A DNA stretch of 64,000 nt, taken from the NCBI GenBank assembly GCA_009830035.1, contig SZZY01000012.1, positions 59,145 through 123,144 of the forward strand, in the 5' to 3' direction. The notes below the pieces were generated by a model, which was given only the letters and a program-made list of their open reading frames with translations, was not told the origin of the DNA and did no database searches. A program made the position numbers and the translations under genes. The stretch comes from Pantoea sp. Eser (GTDB lineage: Bacteria > Pseudomonadota > Gammaproteobacteria > Enterobacterales > Enterobacteriaceae). Numbering within the stretch: the stretch's first letter is position 1; each line of letters begins with the position of its first letter. Below are positions 31,289 to 43,539 of the stretch, one piece after another.

Positions 31289-31425
31289 TTTCATCGCAGG
31301 CAACACCCCACGTTGCCTGCGGTTTGTACGAAACCCTATCCACCCCACACTTCTGTCGTCACAATATTTTACCTGGCGTAGCCCCATGCTTTAATGCCCT
31401 TTTCCGCTACCTTGCCGGAGGTAAC

Positions 31426-31821
31426 ATGCTCTCCTCTCGTACTCTGAGCCTGACGATTCCACGACACTGGTTAGATCTGTATGAAACCATCTGGAAACCC
31501 GAGTTCTTTCCAAAATGGGCATCCGGGTTAACCAGCAGCACCTTCGAACCTGAAGGAAACCGCTGGCGCGCCAGAGGACCACAAGGCACGGTGAAGATTC
31601 GCTTCACTCCCCATAATCCGTTTGGCGTAATGGATCACTGGATTGATACCGGTTTTGGCAAAGAGATTTATATGCCGATGCAGGTGATCGCTAACGAACA
31701 GGGTGCCGAAGTGGTGGTGACGGTCTACCGCCAGCCATTAACCTCAGAAGAAAAATTTAAGCAGGATATTGAATGGGTTAGCAAAGATCTCGAAAAGCTC
31801 AATCAACGGCCGACTCAATAA
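31426..31821 (+). CDS. SRPBCC-fold small protein
   Basis: A 131-residue protein. The start MLSSRTLSLTIPRHW at 31426 has GGAGG five bases upstream; an upstream open extension (from 31324) is probably not translated. It has the pattern of a START/SRPBCC (polyketide cyclase-like) ligand-binding fold: an N-terminal strand, the helix region LDLYETIWKPEFFPKWASG, then repeated strands (RWRARGPQGTVKIRF, AEVVVTVYRQP) and a C-terminal helix. No function is known for this type from sequence alone. Confidence 0.75.
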   Translation: MLSSRTLSLTIPRHWLDLYETIWKPEFFPKWASGLTSSTFEPEGNRWRARGPQGTVKIRFTPHNPFGVMDHWIDTGFGKEIYMPMQVIANEQGAEVVVTVYRQPLTSEEKFKQDIEWVSKDLEKLNQRPTQ

Positions 31822-32580
31822 ATCAAGGAGTTAGCTGTTTTTTCTGCTGTACTTTAGGCTGGTCGTTAATGAAAAAAAATATAAAAATATTGCGCCAAAA
31901 AGCATAAAGCCCTTGGCAGATTACCTGTACTTCTTATCACTCTATCAACAGTTATGCTTAAGCATTGTCGCCGGGAAAATTCCTGGCAATGCGGCCTTCA
32001 TCTCCCTTGCTATGCCTGATTTCATGCTGGTATTGCAGACCGGCGTCACCCTTTGTCGATACTATACATTAATCCTTAACAAATATTTATTACGCGGTTG
32101 TCAGAGATTTAATATTTATCATGCATAGAGTGAAAACATTAATCCCTGCGGTCGCGTTATCAGAGTTTTCTTATGGTGTTAATTTAAATAAAACAATGTA
32201 TAAATCACTCCACACACAGCAATACCCATAATGATAAAGCAAGAAAAAAAGACATTGACCGCTCGACCTATCCTTTTTTATTAGAAAAAGAATTTATTGA
32301 GATTGCCGGCAGGAGAATATAAAACTACAACAGGATTTATTCGTGATCTGGTGGACTTCTTATTAACAGCGGGAGATTCCGCCATGACACGAAACCGTGA
32401 ATATTCCAGGGATATCTATTTTTTATCCGAGCATCATTTGATTGAATCCATAATAACATGGCAAGGTATTTCAGGACTTCGGCCGGAAAAGTTGCACTAA
32501 CTAATGGTGTCACAGCAACCTCATTGCCGTTACACAAATATTTAATTCTCACAGAGTACCTGTACTCTAACGAGCATATT
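31822..32580. other. AT-rich spacer before the flippase remnant
   Basis: About 760 bases of AT-rich DNA. Short open frames at 31913-32128 and 32297-32500 have no similarity that I recognise and no convincing start signals. They may be remains of genes removed from a polysaccharide cluster, but nothing can be supported. Confidence 0.45.
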
Positions 32581-33225
32581 ATGGCAATACGTGAAAGCAA
32601 TCTGAATAGTGCAAAATGGTCTCTCCTTTCTTCGATTAAGATTATTGGCATTGGCGTGTTGCAGCTTTCTTTACTGGCGCAAATTCTGCAGGCAGATGAA
32701 CTGAACCTGCTGGTCATTGCAGTGCTGGCGTTACTGGCTATCGATACCCTAGCCGATCGGGGCTTCTCGAATACGAGAATCCGCCGTTGTATGCTCTCTA
32801 TCAACGATCTCTCGATCCCGTATTCGGGCAATATGTTGATGGGTGCATCGGTGTTTGGTCTGTTATTTGTCAGCAGCCATCTGCTTAACCGGATGTTTGA
32901 CCAGCCTGAACTGGCCTTAATTCTGGAGATGGTGTCTGTGGCGTTTATTATCATTCCGTAGGGTCAGCAGTACCGCGCAATATTACAACGTGAAAAGCAA
33001 TATACCCGTATCGCATTTGCTGAGACTTCCTCGGTATTAGCCGGGCTGAGTGTCACCTTATTTACCGTCTGGCTGACACACTCAGTACTATGCGCAATCT
33101 GGGGTTATCTGGCGATGGCATTGATTCGTGTGCTGATTTATTGCTACTATGGTCGTTCATGGTTTCAGCCAGAATACCGTTTTAGCCTGAAAAAATTCTC
33201 TCAGATTCGTGCAAGAAACAAATAA
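32581..33225 (+). pseudogene. Wzx-type polysaccharide flippase fragment
   Basis: N-terminal part of a polysaccharide flippase (Wzx/AmsL-like, MATE-type fold). It begins MAIRESNLNSAKWSLLSSI with four or five predicted membrane helices (e.g. LLVIAVLALLAIDTLAD, MLMGASVFGLLFVSSHLL). An in-frame TAG at 32959-32961 splits it, and the frame continues GQQYRAILQREKQYTRI to QPEYRFSLKKFSQ before stopping at 33225. Intact flippases have about 400-490 residues, so the C-terminal half is missing. Its presence suggests an exopolysaccharide gene once lay here. The family assignment is by similarity to the amylovoran/stewartan-type transporters. Confidence 0.8.
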
Positions 33226-33274
33226 TAAAGCAAGTCTGTATGGTGGGCTCTGAGCATCCTCAGGGATGCGTTGA

Positions 33275-33303
33275 CGTGCTGTGAACCAGCACGCTTTTTC
33301 TTT
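33275..33303 (+). terminator. terminator downstream of the flippase remnant
   Basis: Hairpin with arms CGTGCTG (33275-33281) and CAGCACG (33287-33293) followed by a T-run, about 50 bases after the remnant stop. Confidence 0.75.
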
Positions 33304-33806
33304 TTAATTTCTTGCATTATTCTGATGCTGAAATAAACAGTTATCTCTGACCCGCAGCACCACGAATCACATTATAAAATGCCTGCGCCCGCTTTCAGGC
33401 TTAAATAAGCCTCGCTCATTCCGTCTTGTCAGATTCCCGCTTAAAAATGCAGGCCCTGCCACCGCTATTCTCAATCGCCGTAACCGGACTGATACCTGCC
33501 AGGATAAATAGTCAGATCTTCATCTTTGATTTTCGAAATCAGCAGGGTTTCGGCGACAATCTAGTTTAATCCGCCTGCCATTCAGAATTTAGCGGAACGC
33601 CATGCGTGAAGCGTCAATTAGCGGATGGTTTTACTGAATTTTTCTTATCCATCATCAGTAAAGCCTCCGGCTAGTTAACTGATATGATTGCTTTTGCACG
33701 CTACAGCCATAACCTCAGCTAATCCCAACTGCCTGACGCCATAAAATCTCAGTCGCCGTTTATTACGCTATACCTTGGCCTAGCCGCCGTCTAACTGGAG
33801 TCTGCT
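33304..33806. other. non-coding region with decayed fragment
   Basis: About 500 bases with no intact gene. On the minus strand, near 33480-33560, a short frame reads TLLISKIKDEDLTIYPGRYQ and is bounded by stops, and a second short frame (MMDKKNSVKPSAN, about 33640) lies upstream of it. They could be pieces of one small broken gene, but I cannot name it. The end of the region leads into yicG with a GGAG site. Confidence 0.4.
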
Positions 33807-34362
33807 ATGTTACTGACTGTTCTCTACATCATCGGCATCACTGCCGAAGCCATGACCGGTGCGCTGGCTGCGGGCTGCCGTAAGATGGATCTGTTCGGCG
33901 TCGTCATCATTGCTTCAGTCACCGCGATTGGCGGCGGTTCAGTACGCGATATCCTTCTCGGTCACTATCCGCTGGGCTGGGTCAAACACCCTGAATACAT
34001 CGTGATTGTCACCGCCGCTGCGGTGATCACTACGTTTACTGCGCCTTTAATGACGCATCTGCGCAAAGTGTTCCTGGTACTGGATGCGCTTGGGCTATTG
34101 GTTTTCTCTATATATTGGCGCTCAGGTGGCGCTGGATTCCGGTCATGCAATGATTATCGCCGCCATCAGCGCCGTGATTACCGGCGTATTCGGCGGTGTA
34201 CTGCGCGATATGTTCTGCAACCGCATTCCCCTGGTGTTTCAGAAAGAGCTGTATGCGGGTATCGCCTTCGCCTCAGGCTGGATGTACATCCTGCTGCTGA
34301 AAACCACGCTGGCGCACGAAGCGGTGATCATCATTACGCTGCTGTTCGGGTTTTTTGCCCGT

Positions 34363-35855
<1,493 letters not shown>

Positions 35856-36040
35856 ATGTGCCTCCTGACGTTTTGCTTCATTCAACACAGTGACGTGAAC
35901 GTCAGCCAGAGCCAGTGATCCAATCCGGAACAGAGCGCCGCAGAATCCGTCACCCTTTACGCGCAGTCGACACTGATTTGTGCAGCAACACGCAAAAGTT
36001 TAGCCGCTGCCGCTGCGCAAACGCTGCGTGCCGACGGTAA

Positions 36041-36718
<678 letters not shown>

Positions 36719-36772
36719 ATTCAGTTTCAGTATGATGCCCAGTCATTTCTTCATCTGTGGAGTAGCACACCT

Positions 36773-37048
36773 ATGGCACGCGTAACCGTTCAGGACGCAG
36801 TAGAAAAAGTTGGTAATCGTTTTGACTTGGTGTTGGTCGCTGCACGTCGTGCACGTCAGATGCAGGTAGGCGGCAAAGATCCGCTGGTTCCGGAAGAGAA
36901 CGATAAACCTACCGTTATCGCCCTGCGCGAAATCGAAGAAGGTTTGGTCACCAATCAGATTTTAGATGTGCGTGATCGTCAGGAACAGCAAGAGCAGGAA
37001 GCCGCTGAGTTACAGGCCGTTACCGCTATTGCTGAAGGTCGTCGTTAA
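36773..37048 (+). CDS. rpoZ: RNA polymerase omega subunit RpoZ
   Basis: Omega, 91 residues, assists beta' folding and forms part of one ppGpp binding site. The product begins [20 protein letters not shown] and includes [10 protein letters not shown] and [17 protein letters not shown]. It is full length and is followed by spoT after 20 bases, the usual operon order, which links ppGpp synthesis to its target. Confidence 0.98.
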   Translation: MARVTVQDAVEKVGNRFDLVLVAARRARQMQVGGKDPLVPEENDKPTVIALREIEEGLVTNQILDVRDRQEQQEQEAAELQAVTAIAEGRR

Positions 37049-37068
37049 CAGCCACCTGCAGGTCACCC

Positions 37069-39174
37069 TTGTATCTGTTTGAAAGCCTCAATCAACTGAT
37101 TGAAAAATACTTGCCAGAGGAGCATATCAAGCGCCTCCAGCAAGCTTACCTTGTCGCACGTGATGCCCATGAGGGACAGACACGCTCCAGCGGTGAGCCT
37201 TATATCACCCATCCGGTTGCCGCGGCCTGTATTCTGGCGGAAATGAAGCTCGACCATGAAACATTGATGGCCGCGCTGCTGCATGACGTGATCGAAGATA
37301 CGCCCGCCACTTACCAGGATATGGAACAGCTGTTCGGTAAGAGCGTCGCGGAGCTGGTCGAAGGTGTTTCTAAGCTGGATAAGCTGAAATTCCGCGACAA
37401 GAAAGAGGCTCAGGCAGAGAACTTCCGCAAGATGATTATGGCGATGGTGCAGGATATCCGCGTCATTCTAATCAAGCTGGCTGACCGCACGCATAACATG
37501 CGCACCCTCGGCGCATTACGCCCGGATAAACGTCGCCGCATTGCGCTGGAAACGCTGGAAATTTACAGCCCTCTGGCGCATCGTCTGGGTATTCATCACC
37601 TTAAAACTGAACTCGAAGAGCTTGGTTTCGAAGCCCTCTATCCGAACCGTTATCGGGTGATTAAAGAGGTGGTGAAGGCGGCACGCGGTAACCGTAAGGA
37701 GATGATCCAGAAGATTCTTTCTGAGATCGATGGCCGTCTGCAGGAAGCGGGCATTCCCTGCCGCGTCAGCGGTCGTGAAAAGCATCTTTACTCAATATAC
37801 CGCAAAATGACGCTGAAAGAGCAGCGTTTTCACTCGATCATGGATATCTATGCCTTTCGCGTCATCGTGAAAGATCTAGATACCTGCTATCGCGTTCTGG
37901 GCCAGATGCACAGCTTATATAAGCCACGTCCGGGCCGGGTCAAAGATTACATCGCCATCCCCAAAGCCAACGGCTATCAATCGCTCCATACCTCAATGAT
38001 CGGCCCGCACGGTGTGCCGGTTGAAGTGCAGATTCGCACCGAGGATATGGATCAGATGGCGGAAATGGGGGTCGCTGCGCACTGGGCTTACAAACAGGTG
38101 GGCGAAAGTAGCACCACGGCGCAGATTCGTGCCCAGCGCTGGCTGCAAAGCCTGCTGGAGCTGCAACAGAGCGCCGGCAGTTCGTTTGAATTTATTGAGA
38201 GCGTGAAGTCGGATCTCTTCCCTGATGAGATCTACGTCTTTACACCTGAAGGCCGCATCGTTGAGCTGCCGACAGGCGCCACGCCGGTGGATTTCGCTTA
38301 TGCGGTGCACACTGATATTGGCCATGCCTGCGTCGGCGCTCGTGTCGATCGCCAGCCTTATCCGCTGTCGCAGTCACTGGCCAGCGGCCAGACGATTGAG
38401 ATTATCACCGCACCGGGCGCCCGACCTAACGCCGTCTGGCTTAACTTTGTCGTCAGCTCCAAAGCCCGCGCCAAAATCCGTCAGTTACTGAAAAACCTCA
38501 AACGCGAAGACTCGGTCAATCTGGGCCGTCGCCTGCTGAGCCATGCGCTGGGCGGTAGCCGTAAACTGGCTGAGCTCCCGCCTGAGAATATCAGGCAGGA
38601 GCTGGACCGCGTGAAGCTGACCTCGCTGGATGATCTGCTGGCGGAGATTGGTCTCGGTAACGCGATGAGCGTGGTGGTAGCGAAAAATCTGCTGCAGGCT
38701 GACAGCAAAGCGGTCAGCAACAGCAAACGCGGCAAGCTGCCGATTAAAGGCGCTGATGGCGTGCTGATTACCTTCGCCAAATGCTGCCGACCGATCCCCG
38801 GCGATCCGATTGTTGCGCACGTCAGTCCCGGCAAAGGCCTGGTGGTGCACCACGAATCCTGCCGAAACATTCGCGGTTACCAGAAAGAGCCGGAGAAATT
38901 CATGCCGGTTGAATGGGACAAAGTGACTGAGCAGGAGTTTGTGGCGGAAATTAAGGTCGATATGTTTAACCATCAGGGTGCGCTGGCCAACCTGACGGCG
39001 GCGATTAACACGGCCGGTTCTAACATTCAGAGCCTGAACACCGAAGAGCGCGATGGCCGGGTTTACAGCGCCTTTATCCGCCTCACCGCCCGCGATCGCG
39101 TCCATCTGGCCAATATCATGCGTAAAATTCGCGTGATGCCGGATGTGATCAAAGTTCACCGTAACCGTAATTAG
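37069..39174 (+). CDS. spoT: bifunctional (p)ppGpp synthetase/hydrolase SpoT
   Basis: SpoT degrades and weakly makes (p)ppGpp in response to carbon, fatty acid and other stresses. The 701-residue protein starts at a TTG, as in E. coli. Order: HD hydrolase domain (THPVAAACILAEMKL and LLHDVIEDT, RTHNMRTL), synthetase domain (GREKHLYSIYRKM, YQSLHTSMIGPHG), TGS domain (EIYVFTPEGRIVELP and PVDFAYAVHTDIGH), zinc-finger region (KCCRPIPGDPI) and a C-terminal ACT domain (VDMFNHQGALANLTAAI). All are intact. Confidence 0.98.
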   Translation: MYLFESLNQLIEKYLPEEHIKRLQQAYLVARDAHEGQTRSSGEPYITHPVAAACILAEMKLDHETLMAALLHDVIEDTPATYQDMEQLFGKSVAELVEGVSKLDKLKFRDKKEAQAENFRKMIMAMVQDIRVILIKLADRTHNMRTLGALRPDKRRRIALETLEIYSPLAHRLGIHHLKTELEELGFEALYPNRYRVIKEVVKAARGNRKEMIQKILSEIDGRLQEAGIPCRVSGREKHLYSIYRKMTLKEQRFHSIMDIYAFRVIVKDLDTCYRVLGQMHSLYKPRPGRVKDYIAIPKANGYQSLHTSMIGPHGVPVEVQIRTEDMDQMAEMGVAAHWAYKQVGESSTTAQIRAQRWLQSLLELQQSAGSSFEFIESVKSDLFPDEIYVFTPEGRIVELPTGATPVDFAYAVHTDIGHACVGARVDRQPYPLSQSLASGQTIEIITAPGARPNAVWLNFVVSSKARAKIRQLLKNLKREDSVNLGRRLLSHALGGSRKLAELPPENIRQELDRVKLTSLDDLLAEIGLGNAMSVVVAKNLLQADSKAVSNSKRGKLPIKGADGVLITFAKCCRPIPGDPIVAHVSPGKGLVVHHESCRNIRGYQKEPEKFMPVEWDKVTEQEFVAEIKVDMFNHQGALANLTAAINTAGSNIQSLNTEERDGRVYSAFIRLTARDRVHLANIMRKIRVMPDVIKVHRNRN

Positions 39175-39177
39175 TGC

Positions 39178-39879
39178 ATGAACGATCAACGTTTTGCCCG
39201 AATTCAGACGATGCTGGCGCTGCGCCAGCACGATCTCACCGTCTGCATGGAACAGCTACATAAGCCGCACAACGTCTCCGCGGTGATCCGCACCGCCGAT
39301 GCGGTGGGTATTCATGAAGTGCATGCGGTCTGGCCGAGCCAGCGGATGCGCACCCAAGCGTCCGCCTCTGCCGGCAGCAACAGCTGGGTAAAGGTGGTGA
39401 CGCATCGCACTATCGGCGACGTATTAGCAGAGCTTAAACAGCAGAAGATGCAGGTTTTAGCCACGCATATTTCGGCTGACGCCGTCGATTTCCGCGAGAT
39501 TGATTATACCCGCCCGACCTGCATCCTGATGGGCCAGGAAAAAACCGGTATTACCGATGAAGCCCTGGCGCTGGCCGATCAGGAGATTATTATTCCGATG
39601 GTCGGTATGGTGCAGTCGCTGAACGTCCCAGTGGCCTCCGCCCTGATCCTGTATGAAGCCCAGCGACAACGGCAGAATGCCGGCCTTTACCAGCGTGATT
39701 ACAGCCTGCTGGATCAGGATGAGCAGCAACGTCTGCTGTTCGAAGGCGGTTTCCCGGTGCTGGCGCGCGTCGCCCGGCAGAAAGGCTCGCCTTATCCGCG
39801 CATCAACGCCGAAGGTAAAGTCGAGGCTGACGCCAGCTGGTGGGCCACCATGCAATCGACCGGTAAAAGTAAAAGATGA
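39178..39879 (+). CDS. trmH: tRNA (guanosine-18-2'-O)-methyltransferase TrmH
   Basis: TrmH (SpoU) methylates G18 in tRNA using S-adenosylmethionine. The 233-residue protein has the SPOUT motifs NVSAVIRTADAVG, ILMGQEKTGIT and IPMVGMVQSLNVPVASALILYE. It begins three bases after spoT and overlaps recG by four (ATGA), so spoT-trmH-recG are one operon. Confidence 0.97.
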   Translation: MNDQRFARIQTMLALRQHDLTVCMEQLHKPHNVSAVIRTADAVGIHEVHAVWPSQRMRTQASASAGSNSWVKVVTHRTIGDVLAELKQQKMQVLATHISADAVDFREIDYTRPTCILMGQEKTGITDEALALADQEIIIPMVGMVQSLNVPVASALILYEAQRQRQNAGLYQRDYSLLDQDEQQRLLFEGGFPVLARVARQKGSPYPRINAEGKVEADASWWATMQSTGKSKR

Positions 39880-41954
39880 AAGGCCTTCTGCTGGATTCCA
39901 TTCCGCTCAGTACCCTGACCGGCGTCGGTGCCAGCCAGGCAGCAAAGCTGGCCAAAATTGGCCTGTACACCATTCAGGATCTGCTGCTCCATCTCCCGCT
40001 GCGTTACGAAGATCGTACCCAACTCTACACCATTGATGACCTGCTGCCCGGTATCTGGGCCACGGTAGAAGGCGAAGTGCTGCATTCCGACATCACCTTT
40101 GGTCGCCGCCGGATGATGGTGTGTCAGATCAGCGATGGCAGCGGCGTGCTGACTTTGCGTTTCTTTAACTTCAACGCTGGCATGAAAAACAGCCTGGCAC
40201 CGGGTCGTCGCGTCACCGCCTACGGTGAGATCAAACGCGGCCAGCGCGGTGCCGAAATTATCCATCCTGAATACCGTATCCAGGGCGAACACAGCAATGT
40301 GGCGCTGGAGGAGACGCTGACGCCGGTCTACCCCACCACTGAAGGCATCCGACAGGCTACGCTGCGTAATCTCACCGATCAGGCGCTTACGCTGCTGGAG
40401 AGTTGCCCGATTGCCGAGCTGCTGCCCCAGGAGCTGAGCGGCGGCTTAATCAGCCTGCCCGATGCGCTACGCACGCTGCACCGTCCGCCACCCGATCTCA
40501 AACTGAGCGAACTGGAGAGCAGTCGCCATCCGGCGCAGCGGCGGCTGATTCTGGAAGAGCTGCTGGCGCATAACCTCAGCATGCTGGCGGTACGCGCCGG
40601 TGCGCAGCGCTATTGCGCTTTGCCGATGCCGGCGCGCCATGACCTGAGCGATCGGTTGCTAGCGGCGCTGCCGTTCTCGCCCACCGGTGCGCAAAAGCGG
40701 GTGGTGGCAGAGATAGAACATGACCTGGCAAATGACTTCCCGATGATGCGGCTGGTGCAGGGCGATGTCGGCTCCGGTAAAACACTGGTGGCAGCATTAT
40801 CTGCGCTGAACGTGATTGCGCACGGTAAACAGGTCGCCCTGATGGCCCCGACTGAACTGCTGGCTGAACAGCATGCCAGCAACTTCCGTCAGTGGTTTGC
40901 GCCGCTGGGCATCGAAGTCGGCTGGCTGGCTGGAAAACAGAAAGGAAAAGCGCGTCAGGCTCAGCAGGACGCCATTGCCAGCGGGCAGGTTGCCATGGTA
41001 GTCGGCACCCATGCGCTGTTCCAGGAGCAGGTGCAGTTTAACGGTCTGGCGCTGGTGATTATCGATGAGCAGCACCGTTTTGGCGTCCATCAGCGCCTGG
41101 CGCTGTGGGAAAAAGGCGAGGAGCAGGGCTTCCATCCGCATCAGTTGATCATGACAGCAACGCCAATCCCCCGAACCCTGGCGATGACCGCGTATGCCGA
41201 TCTCGATACCTCGACGATTGACGAGCTGCCGCCGGGACGCACACCGGTTACCACCGTGGCCATTCCCGATACCCGACGTGATGAGATCATTGCGCGGGTC
41301 GAACATGCCTGTCGCGAAGGCCGTCAGGCATACTGGGTCTGTACGCTGATTGAAGAGTCGGACCTGCTGGAAGCGCAGGCGGCGGAAGCCAGCTGGGAAG
41401 CGCTCAAAACCGCGCTGCCCGACCTTAATATCGGTCTGGTGCACGGCCGGATGAAACCGGCTGAAAAGCAGGCGGTGATGCAGGCGTTTAAAGCCAATCA
41501 GCTGCAACTGCTGGTGGCGACCACGGTGATCGAAGTGGGCGTAGACGTACCTAATGCCAGCCTGATGATTATCGAGAACCCGGAGCGGTTAGGCCTGGCG
41601 CAGTTGCATCAGCTGCGAGGACGGGTCGGACGTGGCGCGGTGGCCTCGCATTGCGTATTACTCTATAAAGCGCCGCTGAGCAAAACCGCACAGAAGCGGT
41701 TGCAGGTGTTACGTGACAGCAATGACGGCTTCGTGATTGCGCAGTTTGACCTAGAGATTCGCGGGCCTGGCGAACTGCTGGGCACCCGCCAGACCGGCAA
41801 CGCCGAGTTCAAAGTGGCGGATTTACTGCGCGACCAGGCGATGGTGCCGGAAGTGCAGCGCGTGGCGCGACATATCCACCAGCACTATCCCGAGCAGGCC
41901 AGCGTCCTGATTGAACGCTGGCTGCCGGAGAACACCCGTTACACCAATGTCTGA
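39876..41954 (+). CDS. recG: ATP-dependent DNA helicase RecG
   Basis: RecG regresses stalled replication forks and processes Holliday and R-loop structures. The 692-residue protein has the N-terminal wedge/OB region (LLLHLPLRYEDRTQ), Walker A GDVGSGKTLVAALSAL, DEQH in VIIDEQHRFGV, TATPIPRTLAM and the helicase C motifs (ATTVIEVGVDVPNA, QLRGRVGRG). The start overlaps trmH by four bases. Intact. Confidence 0.98.
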   Translation: MKGLLLDSIPLSTLTGVGASQAAKLAKIGLYTIQDLLLHLPLRYEDRTQLYTIDDLLPGIWATVEGEVLHSDITFGRRRMMVCQISDGSGVLTLRFFNFNAGMKNSLAPGRRVTAYGEIKRGQRGAEIIHPEYRIQGEHSNVALEETLTPVYPTTEGIRQATLRNLTDQALTLLESCPIAELLPQELSGGLISLPDALRTLHRPPPDLKLSELESSRHPAQRRLILEELLAHNLSMLAVRAGAQRYCALPMPARHDLSDRLLAALPFSPTGAQKRVVAEIEHDLANDFPMMRLVQGDVGSGKTLVAALSALNVIAHGKQVALMAPTELLAEQHASNFRQWFAPLGIEVGWLAGKQKGKARQAQQDAIASGQVAMVVGTHALFQEQVQFNGLALVIIDEQHRFGVHQRLALWEKGEEQGFHPHQLIMTATPIPRTLAMTAYADLDTSTIDELPPGRTPVTTVAIPDTRRDEIIARVEHACREGRQAYWVCTLIEESDLLEAQAAEASWEALKTALPDLNIGLVHGRMKPAEKQAVMQAFKANQLQLLVATTVIEVGVDVPNASLMIIENPERLGLAQLHQLRGRVGRGAVASHCVLLYKAPLSKTAQKRLQVLRDSNDGFVIAQFDLEIRGPGELLGTRQTGNAEFKVADLLRDQAMVPEVQRVARHIHQHYPEQASVLIERWLPENTRYTNV

Positions 41955-42044
41955 CCTGCCTTATTTTATCCTCACCGGGCAAAGGATTGCTTTTAGCCGG
42001 TGGATGATTACAATCGCCACACTATTTTTCGGGAAGAGTAGAAG

Positions 42045-43487
42045 ATGTCCACCAATCCGCAGCCAGATCAACCCCCTACCCGCCACAGTGAACTGATCTA
42101 TCGTCTTGAAGATCGCCCACCGCCGCTGCAAACGTTGTTCGCCGCCGGCCAGCATCTGGCTATGTTTGTGGCCGTGATCACTCCTGCCCTGCTGATTTGT
42201 CAGGCGCTGGGTTTGCCCGCACAGGATACCCAGCACATCATCAGCATGTCGCTGTTTGCGTCGGGCGTAGCATCGCTGCTGCAAATCAAAACCTGGGGTC
42301 CGGTGGGTTCCGGCCTGTTATCGATTCAGGGCACCAGCTTTAACTTCGTCACGCCGCTGATTATGGGCGGGATGGCGCTGAAAAATGGCGGTGCCGATGT
42401 GCCCACCATGATGGCGGCGCTGTTTGGCACCCTGATGGTCGCCTTCTGTACTGAGATGGTGCTGTCACGCGTTCTGCATCTGGCGCGCCGGATTATTACG
42501 CCGCTGGTCTCCGGGATCGTGGTGATGATTATTGGACTGTCGCTGATTCAGGTCGGACTGACGTCAATTGGCGGCGGCTTTAGCGCCATCGCCGACCACA
42601 GTTTTGGCGCACCGAAAAATCTGCTGCTGGCGGGCGCGGTGCTGCTGGTGATCGTGCTGCTGAATCGCCAAAAAAATCCCTATTTGCGCGTCGCCTCGCT
42701 GGTAATCGCGATGACTGTCGGCTACCTGCTGGCCTGGGCGCTGGATATGTTGCCCGCCACCAGCACGCCAGCCGATCAACCGCTGATTGCGGTGCCGACG
42801 CCGCTTTACTACGGGCTGGGCTTCGACTGGAACCTGCTGATTCCGCTGATGCTGGTGTTTATGGTGACCTCGCTGAAGACCATTGGCGACATCACCGCGA
42901 CGTCGGATGTCTCCGAGCAGCCGGTGAGCGGTCCGCTCTACATGAAGCGTCTGAAGGGCAGCGTGCTGGCTAACGGCCTTAATTCCTGTGTGTCAGCGCT
43001 GTTTAATACCTTCCCGAACTCCTGCTTCGGCCAGAATAACGGCGTCATCCAGTTAACTGGCGTTGCCAGCCGCTACGTCGGCTTTGTGGTGGCGCTGATG
43101 CTGATTGTGCTGGGCCTGTTCCCGGCGGTCAGCGGACTGGTGCAGCACATTCCTGAGCCAGTGCTGGGCGGTACCACTATTGTGATGTTTGGCACCATCG
43201 CCGCCTCCGCCTCCGGGGTGCGCATCGTGTCGCGCGAGCCGCTCAACCGTCGCGCAATCATGATTATCGCGCTGTCGCTGGCGGTAGGACTGGGCGTATC
43301 GCAGCAGCCGCTGATCCTGCAATTTGCGCCTGAGTGGCTGAAAACCCTGCTCTCTTCCGGCATTGCGGCGGGTGGGATTACCGCTATCGTGCCGAACCTG
43401 ATTTTTCCGCAGGAGAAATCAGGCTCACGACGGGCTTCGGCCCGTCTGCTATTTAGTCGGATTTACATACAGGCTGTTGAGCTGTAA
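42045..43487 (+). CDS. xanP: xanthine permease XanP with C-terminal read-through
   Basis: A proton-coupled xanthine transporter of the NCS2/NAT family, inner membrane, about 12-14 helices. Conserved features: [28 protein letters not shown], the NAT region [35 protein letters not shown] and GVASRYVGF. Codon 459 is TCA where the frame should end. The reading then runs through a hairpin that is almost certainly the gene's own terminator and ends 22 codons later, giving 480 instead of about 458 residues. The TCA probably arose by mutation of TGA or TAA. The core is intact, so transport may be normal. Confidence 0.93.
   Translation: MSTNPQPDQPPTRHSELIYRLEDRPPPLQTLFAAGQHLAMFVAVITPALLICQALGLPAQDTQHIISMSLFASGVASLLQIKTWGPVGSGLLSIQGTSFNFVTPLIMGGMALKNGGADVPTMMAALFGTLMVAFCTEMVLSRVLHLARRIITPLVSGIVVMIIGLSLIQVGLTSIGGGFSAIADHSFGAPKNLLLAGAVLLVIVLLNRQKNPYLRVASLVIAMTVGYLLAWALDMLPATSTPADQPLIAVPTPLYYGLGFDWNLLIPLMLVFMVTSLKTIGDITATSDVSEQPVSGPLYMKRLKGSVLANGLNSCVSALFNTFPNSCFGQNNGVIQLTGVASRYVGFVVALMLIVLGLFPAVSGLVQHIPEPVLGGTTIVMFGTIAASASGVRIVSREPLNRRAIMIIALSLAVGLGVSQQPLILQFAPEWLKTLLSSGIAAGGITAIVPNLIFPQEKSGSRRASARLLFSRIYIQAVEL
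43429..43446 (+). terminator. xanP terminator lying inside the extended frame
   Basis: A GACGGGC-TTCG-GCCCGTC tetraloop hairpin followed by a weak T tract (TGCTATTT). Its position eight bases after the predicted ancestral xanP stop supports the view that the stop was lost. Confidence 0.75.
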
Positions 43488-43539
43488 CGGTAATTCAGGC
43501 ATAACAACCTCTCACCGGATTTAACTCGGGAAGGATGCT

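Noticed and set aside
31913..32500. Two short open frames before the flippase remnant
   Set aside because: No similarity, no ribosome-binding sites and AT-rich context; kept only as a noted spacer.
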